DNA from: Pyrocephalus nanus
Lineage: Eukaryota > Chordata > Aves > Passeriformes > Tyrannidae
Length of the DNA stretch: 64,000 nt
Reading direction: 5' to 3'
Assembly: GCA_038380795.1 (NCBI GenBank)
Contig: CM076269.1
Location: 5,890,001-5,954,000 of the forward strand
The notes under the pieces were generated by a model. That model did not search any database. It was not told where the DNA came from and saw only the letters and a program-made list of their open reading frames with translations. The number at the start of each line of letters is the position of its first letter. Positions within the stretch are counted from its first letter, which is position 1. The translations under genes and the position numbers were made by a program. Below, in pieces: positions 54,131-64,000 of the stretch.

Positions 54131-54835
54131 CGAAAAACGAGCTGGCGAGGAAGAAGACCGGCCTGGCTGAAGAAAGAGCCTTGGCTGGAACTCAGGAAAA
54201 AAAAAAAAGAGTTTATGACCTTTGGAAGAAGGGACAGGCATCTCGGGAGGACTACAAGGATATCATGAGGGTATGCAGAGAGAAAACTAGAAGGGCCAAA
54301 GCCCAACCAGAAATTAATCTGTTTAATGCCATAAAAGACAATACAAAAATGTTTCTATAAATACATTAGCAGTGAAAGGAGGGCTAAGGAGAATCTCCAT
54401 CCTTTATTGGATGTGAAGGGAAACACAGTGACTAAGGAAAAAGTGGAGGAACTCAATGCCTGCTCTGCCTCAGTCTTTAGGAGCAACACCAGTTGTTCTC
54501 TAGGTACATAGACCCCTGAGCTGGAAGACTGGGATGGGGAGCAGAACCCTCCTTAATCCAAGGGGAATGGTCAGTGACCTGCTACAATGTAACACACACA
54601 AGGCTATGGGGTCAGATGGGATCCACCCCAGGGTACTGAGGGAGCTGCTGGAAGTGCTCACTGAGCCACTTGCCATCCTCTATCAGCAGTCCTGGCTATT
54701 ATTAAAAGATGTGTAGATGTGGCACTTGGGGGACATGGTTTAGTAGTGGACTTGGCAATGCTGGATTAACAGTTGCACTTGATGATCTCAAAGGTCTTTT
54801 CCAACCTAAACAGTCCTACAATTCTATGATTCATT
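54131..54835 (+). mobile_element. CR1 non-LTR retrotransposon, internally deleted and inactive
   Basis: A plus-strand CR1 fragment with ORF2 remnants followed by the 3' UTR. Recognisable ORF2 peptides in shifting frames: TSWRGRRPAWLKKE near 54137, KRVYDLWKKGQASREDYKDI near 54205, then CREKTRRAKAQ, and HKAMGSDGIHPRVLREL near 54600 followed by LTEPLAILYQQSW. These match the linker between the endonuclease and reverse-transcriptase domains and the very start of the RT. The sequence then jumps at about 54700-54710 into the 3' UTR (GATGTGTAGATGTGGCACTT, GGTCTTTTCCAACCTAAA) and ends ATTCTATGATTC at 54832. The catalytic FADD part of the RT is missing, and stops and frameshifts are present. A run of 12 A lies at about 54198. 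The exact 5' boundary is uncertain. Confidence 0.93.
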
Positions 54836-57694
54836 CAGGAATAGAGAAAGCACCGACACAAGCATGAAAAGACAGAGCTGGGAAGACTGGAGAGATACTG
54901 AAAAGGTCACCCTTCAGCTCCAAACCACAGATCCAAATCTGGTCTTATACAGAGCGATACAGAATTAATTAGTCACTGCTACAGTTGTGACTGCCCTAGG
55001 GAAAAGGCCCTGCATAATTTCTGATGGAGAAACATCTGCAGAGCAGTTGTGCAAGAAAGGTATCTACAGTGTGCATGATTCCCAGGTACACACACAGGGT
55101 CTCAGTGATCACCGGTCCCCTTGAGCGTATCAAATGCATGAAAAGAAGAGCAAAGATAACATGTGCCTGGACTGTGCAAAACCCCTTCCTCAATAAGAGA
55201 CCAGCACTGTGTAAATGACCACGATCAGTCCTGCTCTTTCCACGAGAAGCCAAGTACTGCTGCTACCATTGACCTAGGAAGTGTGAATGAGCCGTTTGTT
55301 TGGAGAGAGATGAAAAGAAGCGTGCAAATGAAGCTTGTCTCCATCACCACGACAGATTTACTTCTTCAAGTGGCCTCAAGTAGCCTTGGAAAGGAAATCT
55401 GGAATGTTGTAACATTCATAAATATTTGACTGTTCTGTCTTACCTTGAAAACAGGCAGAAACTCTATCCTAAAGAAAGCACTCCCAGATTGAACAGTCAT
55501 TTTGTTAAGCAGGCCATGACCTGGGGAGCTAGGTATTGGTGACATTTAATCTGTATCTATATCTATGCACATGTACAAACACACACAATAAAATACAGTG
55601 GTTGTCCCAAGGAAAGCCTGGCAAGCATTTGAAAACAAAACTAAATCTAAGCTTGGCTACTTAGATTTACAAATGAAGTCTTGTGAGGTTTAGAAGCAAA
55701 TCAGAGATATTTTAAACATGTTAGAGGCGATAAATCATTATTTCTCCTTCATTTTAGTTACCCTCAGAAATCTAGAATATTTTATTATTTTCAGTAGAGC
55801 ACAATATCCAGTGCCTTAGGTGTCTCTTATCTGATCTAACACAAATCAGTTATGGCAAACTCCCACCTTTCATTCAGACTTCCCACCTAGTCTCTACAGC
55901 TGAATTTGAGAAGAAACAAACAAGAAGTGCTTGTGGAGAGGGACAGGGAATGGGTATTTTAAGGCACACCGTGTAACGTGATCTGCAATTTAAAATTTGC
56001 ACCTCTGCACAGATCCAACACAAAACCCTTCTACTTCTGTTGAGATAGAGTAATTTGGTACCTGCAGTGCTGCTGGCAGCTACAGAAAAGGAGAAAAAAA
56101 ATAAATAAACTCAAGGAGTTTCCTTCTTGAGATACTCAAGAATCTGAACACACTCACCCAATACAAGACTCCCCACTTTCAGTGGGTATGAACTATTTAA
56201 AACCATCACAGTTTAGCTGCTCAGCTAATGAAAGATGCTGATTCTTCAACTGAAAAACATGTAATCTGGACCCACAGGAAACTTCCCCTACCAGCTGGTT
56301 TTGAATGCTGTGGTACTCTCTCCTCTGGGTATAATTAGACTGCAGTAACCTAAACAGCCCTTCCACTCCCATCATTTTAATGTCCCCCAAGATGGTAAAC
56401 AGCATTAAGGCCTCATTCCTGTAGCCTCTAGGTCAAGAAATATGTATGGTTATATGTATATCTTAAATGTTTTTTCTTCGTTACCACAGATTAGGAAACA
56501 ATTATTTCACTGAAATGAATTGTAAAATCTGACACACTCTGCCTTAAGTCTTTCAAAGCCATGTCAACACAGGATCCACATCTTATTCAGCATGGTATGA
56601 CACCAAGTTCAATGGAGCCAGCAACTAATTTAGCCTTCATGTCAACCAATAAGAATACTAAAGACAAACGGCAAAAAGAAAAAGCATTTGCCAAATCCTA
56701 ATTGCTTCTTTTATGAAAAAAATATACTGTGCATTGAGTACCTCGACAGATGTGCACAGATACTGATGCTCCTTTTTCCAGTTCACAAACTATTTCAGTA
56801 AATAAATTTAAAGAGGAAAAAAAAAGAAAAAAACCTCCAAAATGAAATAAACAAGAGAAACACTGGTTTTGTTTGTCCAGGGCAAATGTTTTTAAACGTA
56901 TTTTCAAAATTATTTTTGAGCAGCCAAATCTTTAATTAAATGTTTTGTTCTCGGGTTTCTATACTATTTTGTAATATATTCAGAAATTTTCTTTTGTAAA
57001 ATAATAAAAATCAAAGTCCCTCATCATAGCTTATCTTTGAGTTTTCTGAGGCACAGAAGACACTGGAGAAGGAATATGCATTCATGATTTCTTTCCAACC
57101 TTGACCCGACTTACTACGTAGTTGTCACTGCAAAACAAGATTCTTAGGCAAGAGAAATAGTTCTACTTTTAGTATAATTATGTTGGTTGAGTAACACTGG
57201 GATTGCATCTGGTTACTTTTAGGAATTTTCTCCAGAATAAAGGGAAAAAATAAGTTACCTAAAAACCCGACATTGTGCATCAAGAATAAAATATAATGAG
57301 CACCTTAAATCTGTAACTGATGGGAATCATTTAAAGACACTATGGAACAAAACCTCTAACATATTAAAAATTGGACAGGCACGCAATTACAATAGGAACT
57401 TCAAAAGGGTTCCCTGAAAATTTTAGGATTATGTTTTGCTGTTCTGTAGAAAGGCTTTGTTATTGCTTTCCATTTGAGAGAAAAGCAGCAAAGGTCTTCA
57501 GATGCTTTTAAAAAGGAGCAAATTTGCAAAGGAGTAGTAAAAGCAGGAAATAAGAACTCTTTCTTGTGGAGATTTTTTTTAGGGGGGGAGAGATGACTGA
57601 CAAGGTCAAAATATATGAATGTGGGAAGATGCATATTCTAAAACTGGTTTTGCATGGACATGTATTTTACACAAAAAATTTTTATATGGGCATA

Positions 57695-57740
57695 GACACC
57701 CACATTTTATATACATGAATGTACACACCCACAGTTTATA
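57695..57740. repeat. Short direct repeat
   Basis: ACACCCACATTTTATA (57696-57711) and ACACCCACAGTTTATA (57725-57740) differ by one base and are separated by 13 bp. Confidence 0.6.
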
Positions 57741-59479
57741 GAGAGGTTCAAGCAATGTGAAGACAGTATCTCTGAATTTTAACAGCTATTTTTCAGGTAT
57801 TTTCCTTTGTTAAAGTTTCACTAATGAAAGAGAAAGCCAACTCCTGTTTTCTCTTATTTCTAAGACACACAGGCACCAAAGGCAGGGGAGGAGACTGAAG
57901 AGGAGGTAGAAAAGCTTCAGATGAAAATTGGAGAATACTATACACACTTTGCCATCTGAGCAGGAAAACCTTTAAAAATGGGCTGTGCTTCAGGTAGAAG
58001 AGACCCTTCAGATTAGCAAATCCAGTTTTATACCATAAAGACATTGCTTTATACAGTGTTTTTCATAATTAAGGTGATATCCACTTGAATTTGCCCAGAG
58101 CTACTCCCAAAGGCATCTGTTTTTACCCCTGAGCCAACTAATACTGAAAGAGTATCCACCCTGTCTTCATTCCTGGCCAATTTACACCCTTTGTTTCTTC
58201 TGGCTTTCAGGTAAATATTCTGCTCTCTTCAGCATCCTGTCATTTGTAGCAAAGATATTCCCTGCCTGTCTTCTTTGCTTGAGGAGAACTTTAAAATTAG
58301 TTTCTCCTAGGTCTCCAGTTTCTATCCATCAGAACATGCTCATGGATTAACTGCTTGAACCCTTCACAAACACTGGACATGCAGCACAGGCTGCACATGT
58401 GCAGGGCTGCAGAGATGGTGTGTGTCCTCTCCAGGAAGCTGAAAAGGGTATTCTGAGAAAGAATGAAGACAGAATTTTGCTTTTCTGCATTTCTAACCTC
58501 AGCTGCACCTATAAACAATTCTGCTCAGAGGGGCTGGGATGAAGTAATCTGTCCTCCTTCCACTGCTCCAGCTAGACTTCCAGCCCATCACGGAGATGAT
58601 GGATGATACCTGGACTGTTGTTTCTTACGAGCTATAGGGGAACACAAGATTTATGAATAATGCTATTGATGGGACATACAGTAAATTTCACATGGGATTA
58701 AAGAAAGTTGGTTCATTAACTAGATTTAGAGAGAGGCAGAACCAAAATGATTAATCAATGGATGACAAGGAAATCACATTTAGCCCAGGAAACACGTACA
58801 TATCCTGAAGGCATATGTTCACTCACTTAAGTAATTTTGCTAAACACTCAAAAAATTTAATTGAACAAGTGAGAGATTCTGCAATAAATTAGGCACAGAC
58901 TCAGAAATGAAGATTAAATCTGGACCTGAGAAAAGGAAATGCATTTAAGTTTCATTTTTCTTCTGCTGTTAAAGTACTTGATATTGCAAATCCTGGTTTT
59001 TTTCTTTCTTCCCCCTGCCTCCCCCAGTGCCACCTGCTACATTATAGAGTGCTCAGGATAAAAGGGAAATAAAGAAAAAAAATTCAAGTTTAAGTCACTT
59101 TTTATATAACTTTAGTTGACTTTGGTTGAAAGAGCTAGTTTGCAATAGATCCTCTAAGAAGAACAGGATGTGCAACAGAGTACTCACTGAGTAGAGAAGA
59201 TCCTCAGGAAAGGAATAAGATCATCTGTGGTAGTCAATATGACATTAGAGAAAACAGTCATGTAAAAAAAAAATAATTCTTTCCTTTTTGAGATAATTCA
59301 GCAGTAATTGGTAAAATGGCTATTTACAGCAGCAGGCCAAAGGAGATTACTTATAGAACTAAAAATACGTAATATTAATAGAAAACACCTCAAATAGTCT
59401 GAAAACTGACTGCACCAAAAGATGTCAAAAAGTAGCTGTAGAAATGGAGAACCATCTGTGATGGGAACCTTTCTAGCAA

Positions 59480-59725
59480 AAAAATTTACAGGGATTGGTA
59501 ATGAGCCCAACATTAGTCAACATTTTCATCCATGACTTGGAAATTATTCTCGAAACGCTGCCAATGAAATCCACATGCACGAGACAGACTGTCAGCGTGG
59601 TGAATTATGAAGACATGAAGCCCTCTGAGCAGATTTGCCTCTTGGAACAAGACAGGCAGGAACTCACCAACACCCAGAGAGACTTTTGCAGATGGGGGAT
59701 ACAGGTGAGAGCTCTTGGAAGATGA
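59480..59725 (+). mobile_element. Possible relic of a LINE (CR1-like) reverse transcriptase
   Basis: From 59486 the plus-strand frame reads LQGLVMSPTLVNIFIHDLE, which resembles the conserved LINE RT block (P)QGSVLGPTLFNIFINDL-(D/E) found in CR1 ORF2. The frame stays open to 59725, but the FADDTKL motif that should follow within about 20 residues is not recognisable. The product has the short match QDRQELTNTQRDF, only loosely like the CR1 segment after FADD. This is either an old diverged CR1 piece or a chance resemblance. No 3' UTR was found nearby. Confidence 0.4.
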
Positions 59726-62700
59726 GCCTGGATGCTCATTGCTGGCCACAGACCCCTCCTCTCAGCACGCTGCTCACCTGGGCTGCAGGTACAAGGTACC
59801 TGGTTTGGTGTCTGAGTGAGACTGAACTGTGACCATCATGCACAGCTCCAGCGATCTGCCTTCAAAACAAACACCCTCAGGAGCAGGGTAACTCAAGAAA
59901 ACTAGTTGTGGCAGGTTGCTCCAGCATGGATTTTTGGATTCTAACATCGGCTGAGCCCACATGCTCCATCTTTTCCTTCGTTAGGGCACTACGAGGATTT
60001 CCCTCCTTCTCCTGGCCGTGGATCTACAGGTAATATGTGCAGTCTAAAGATCTTTAAGACTCTTCCTGCCTTTATGAAATCAGTCAAGGGTTAATGGGGA
60101 GGGGAAAGGAGGCGACCAGGCAGATACATAAATCCACTTTCAGTATACCCACATAAGCCTTGTTTTCTTAAGAAACCACAAATAGAAAGAAGATCAACAG
60201 GATAGTTCAAGGACCAGGAAACAGAACTCACAGCAGGAGATTTAAGTAGCTTGGTCAATTTAGCATGAGATGGAGAGGTACTGACTGCAGTTATACACAT
60301 CTTTGCTAGGAAAACTTGTGGAAGGGGACAGATTCATCAGTTCAGCAGAGAAAGGCATGACCCAGTGAGTCAGAAGTCACATGAGACACGTGCTAAACAG
60401 AAAGAAGGTACTTCATCTGTTTATTTATTTAGACAGTTGCAAGTAAAAACTATCGGAAGTGCTAATACAAGGGGAAGTGGAGAGAGATCCCTCCATGTCC
60501 TTAAAATGACTCCAGATGCCATGCATTTTAATGGACTCCACATTACTGCTTATATGCAGAGCAGCAGCAGGTGACACTGTCCCACCTGGTTCTGGCATTT
60601 TTTGTGACATCTGTTTGCCTTAGGGCCACACTCTGACTCACACAGGATGCAACTCCACAGGGGAGACTCTTACAGGTCTCCTTGTTGTAGGCTGGGACAG
60701 GGGTGGTGCCATGTAAGTTCAAAAAAAGAAGGTGGGACAACAACCAGATTTGGTCTTTGACCCATTGCTAAGTCTTCCTGTTCCTTCCCCCTTCATCCTC
60801 AAGACAACCTGACCAGTGAAGCAACAGCCTGGAGATGAAAGAGAGCCAGGAAACATCCCCATTCCCATACACAAACCTCTGCTAATACTCAGTATTGCTC
60901 CTGTCAGTACCACTAGAGCCTCTTCTGTTGTTTCAGTGGGAAGAAGATCAAGTCTGTAACATTTTTCCAGGGTAACGTTGCAGAAACACCACTTTGCTGA
61001 AGGAACGGCTTCAATTTGTCGCAGAAAAGGCCTCACAAACTGACAGGTTTTGTCTGATTTTTCTCTGGGCAGTGGGGGAAGGAACATATTTTCTCCTCCA
61101 AAAGCATTCAGCAAATTTGTACTGCGGTCAGCTAATTTTATTACTTCTCATAAATGTCTGTTCCTGTAATGCTCTCAAGGTATTTTCATAATTCTACCTT
61201 GGGAATTAAAAATCAACTTTCTCTTTGATAAAGTAACCTGCAGTATTTTATTTTATTTTTTATGTTATGAACAGCTGAAAATGTATGACATCCCATAAAA
61301 TGTCTGGGTTAGGCCTTTGAATATTGCTCCTTTTAAGAAGTCTTTTAGCATTGAAGCAGAGAAATACAATCCCAGGATTGGAGTCTATTAGGCAAAAAGA
61401 GGAAAGGAAATCCTTAAAGCCCATGTCTAGAGTGTCTTTAAAGTTGCTTTTCTGTATTCCAAAGGGATCTAACTTCCATTTAATTAAATTCTTGTTTAAG
61501 AAAAAGGAACCTGGAATATTTTATTTATTTATACATTTTTGCAGAACTCTATGATGAAGTATATTAGGGAGGGGCGAGGGGCAAGGAGAGAGGTACTCCC
61601 CAAAGACAATGCATGTTTAAGCAATGAAGTATTTTACTACAGAGCCTAAAAATTGGTTTCATGGCCTTAGAGGCAGAGCCACAGCGTCTCTCACATAGCA
61701 ACAACTGCATGCAGAGGAAAGAGCCCTCTATACACTTAAACAAGCCAGGCTGCATTTTCATTTAATCACTTCTGAAATCACAGGCTGGGGAGCACTGCTG
61801 AGGTACTCAGCCAGTTTTCTGTCATGTAATTGTTATGAGAATTTTACAAGGCTAATTTTGACTTTTTTTGATCAATGGATATCAAATTCTGTCTTAAGGC
61901 GGTAACACATCTGTTTGTAAACAGGAGAGGCTACGGTACAGGGATTGCCAGCAATTCGGGGATATAATTTTGGGATATAAATGACACTCAGAGGATTTTA
62001 TGTTTTAAAATCAACAAGCAAGCCATTTTCCCCAGCAGCTACTCTGGCCCAGGATCTGTGCAGCATCTCTGCGCTTAGAGAAATAGCAGAAAGAAGACAT
62101 GAAATGCTTGTCAGAGAGGAGCATTTCTCAGCATATCCTTCCACTCTCCCTGCTTTAGGGAATTGCTGAACCAGGGGTTACACCTCAATCATAACTTTAA
62201 TGAGCCACTGGTGAGCTTATCGTCTATGCATGTGTCAAAACTTTCTGTGCAGCCACTAGAAAGAGAGAAATAACAGAAGACGGTTCACCAGGTCCCTCCT
62301 TTCTTGACACAGACCTGTGTCCATGTGCTCTCTTTTGCTGAGGTTTACATAAACAGCATAAGAGGTAAAACTTCTTCAAGTTCCTCTGAAAGATTATTCT
62401 CTTCTGTTTAGACTCAAGACCTTTCATGATATCAAATCTAGAACTGCTCCCTCTGTCACCTACATTTAGGGGGAGAGTGATCAACTGTTTTCAAACTACA
62501 TTGTCCCACAACTATTGCAAAGTCCAAGGATGCTTCATCCCCTGTGACCCCTTATCCAACCCTAATGACTACACTACAGACACAGTTTATCAAATACAAA
62601 TACCTCAATCTTAGCATTTCTGCTGCAGGACCTACAATATTTAAGGGCTCACAGCTCCATGAGACTAATTACTTTTACAAATGCCATAGGCCCAACCAAG

Positions 62701-64000
62701 CTTCCTTGGTTTAGCATCACTGAAATGCACCAGTCTGGAGAGCAAAATGGAATAATGTCTCTGGCATTGCACCTGGCTGTGATGGGTCTGCACACTTACA
62801 GCTGGAGCAAAGGCAGTGGCCATTAGTACACGTCCAGAGTGAATGTCAAGGCCCTATAAACCCTCAAGTTTATAGGAGAACACTGTAGCCACTCACTTGT
62901 TTTGGAAATGACTGTCAACAACAAAAGTTAAACCATCCAACCTGTATAAAATCCCTGAAGCCCCCATCTGACCCTTGGAATCAAGTGTGCAGAGGGGCTT
63001 CGTGATCCCACAAACCTGCTGGACTGGTGCACAGCACACATCCAACAACACACACCATGGCAAGCACAGCAGCCAGGTTCCAGCAGTCAATGGGATTCCT
63101 CACACATTCAGAGCTAGGCATGGCAGGAAGAGCTTTGCTGAGGGAATTGCTCATTGATTACATGGAAAATCAGACAACACAAAAGATATGAAACTACTGA
63201 GGTTTGGGGCTTTTTTAATCCTATCTTAGCTTGGATCCCAAGCAGCGCTTTGAGAATTATTGGTGATTTTTTTTAGAGACCTCCAAGTGATTTTGTTACT
63301 TCAGCCAAAATTTAAAAGCAGAGTAGAAGTCTCAGGAACATTGAATATTGATTGTTTTCATCCAAACAAGTACCACAGGAAGAGAAAACAGGACTGACCT
63401 GTTCTCTCTGCAGCAAATGAGACAACCTCTTCTTTAGCATCAGAGAAATCATTAATGCTGCAAGCAGATCTTAATTGTTCTCTTCACAGTAAGACTCATT
63501 GTAGCTAATAGATTACATTTGAGATCCTGCTCAGAGACTTTGCCAAATGCTGATTTATTTAACCTAAAGACCCTAGCCCCATTTTTTGTGCTTCCTGCAC
63601 TAGTCACCTGTAAAGTTAATTAAAAATAGCTAAAAGACAATTATCAAAATGCTAACACATGATACACAGAAGAGTGACTTCCTCCTTCATTTGGTAATAG
63701 TTTCATCAACCATACCAGAAGAGAAAAAAAATGCCCATTTGTTAAATACTGAGAATGGAGATACTCTGCCATCAAGCAGATCTGTGACTGAGAGATGACT
63801 GGAAAGCTTCTGAAAGCCAAAAGAATTTTGCCATGTTCCAAGAATTTCCTTTGCACAGAACAGAAATCTAAAAGAGTGACTACCTCAAGGACAAACTACA
63901 TAGAATGTATGTGGGGTAAAGGATAAATCCATGCTCATGGAGTTAGGCTATTAATTTGGAATAGAAACCCATGGAAGAGCTGTGAGCTATGAATTGCCAC

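Larger units (their letters stand above)
30258..64000 (-). other. 5'-side TRABD2B intron, incomplete, at least 33.7 kb
   Basis: This is everything upstream (higher coordinates) of the acceptor above 30257. The exon expected before it should end with FAFGAG split after the first base of Gly. I looked for its reverse complement, for the DLFLAQEA region and for the HVPYTRVWDFIPD region of the TIKI fold, and found none, so those exons probably lie beyond 64000. Contents: an internally deleted CR1 (54131-54835), a degenerate CR1 end (38303-38361), a possible LINE RT relic (59480-59725), CpG-enriched patches at 35035-35445, 39330-39540 and 47750-47990, and several T, A and TTTG tracts. No other gene was recognised on either strand. 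Confidence 0.65.

Noticed and set aside
62800..62830. CTTACAGCTGGAGCAAAGGC, considered as the reverse complement of the expected ...FAFGAG exon end
   Set aside because: Reads FAPA rather than FGAG and the phase does not fit the GHFLG exon.
1..64000. TCF/LEF-like motifs (ATCAAAG/CTTTGAT), for example at 5728, 32810, 39945, 41600 and 48847, as Wnt feedback sites
   Set aside because: The number found by eye is about what chance gives for a 7-mer in 64 kb on both strands, and they are not clustered.

Overview
This window is vertebrate nuclear DNA, almost certainly from a bird. It is AT-rich, strongly CpG-depleted outside a few patches, and has no gene-dense or operon-like organisation. Two clear copies of the avian-type CR1 non-LTR retrotransposon are present. 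One ends in an ATTCTATGATTC-type 3' end, and the other begins with that end's reverse complement. There are no rRNA, tRNA, CRISPR or bacterial features. Most of the roughly 150 open frames of 60-175 codons look like chance frames in non-coding DNA.

The only protein-coding signal I can defend is two internal exons of one minus-strand gene, at 30167-30257 and 8580-8849. Their splice phases match exactly (phase 2 into phase 2). The joined reading frame carries the end of a TIKI/TraB domain ([13 protein letters not shown]...) and then the C-terminal linker with [15 protein letters not shown], a Lys/His/Arg-rich block and [11 protein letters not shown] read this as TRABD2B (TIKI2), a membrane-tethered metalloprotease that inactivates Wnt ligands. 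TRABD2A (TIKI1) is the less likely alternative. Earlier exons lie beyond the high-coordinate end of the window. The terminal exon was not identified and is either in 1-8579 (two weak phase-compatible candidates) or beyond the low-coordinate edge.

Layout: 1-8579 is intron or 3' region of the gene. 8580-8849 is the linker exon. 8850-30166 is a 21.3 kb intron holding a CR1 3' end at 19631-20030, a CpG-dense patch at 13201-13560, a nested palindrome at 14565-14646 and simple repeats. 30167-30257 is the TraB-end exon. 30258-64000 is at least 33.7 kb of the preceding intron, with an internally deleted CR1 at 54131-54835, a degenerate CR1 end at 38303-38361, a possible LINE reverse-transcriptase relic at 59480-59725, several T/A tracts and three further CpG-enriched patches.

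I did not find a convincing undescribed biological system. The points most worth a second look are the CpG-dense intronic patches (candidate enhancers or an unannotated promoter), the small TraB exon lying between oppositely oriented CR1 copies, and the CR1 copy whose RT domain is fused directly to its 3' UTR.
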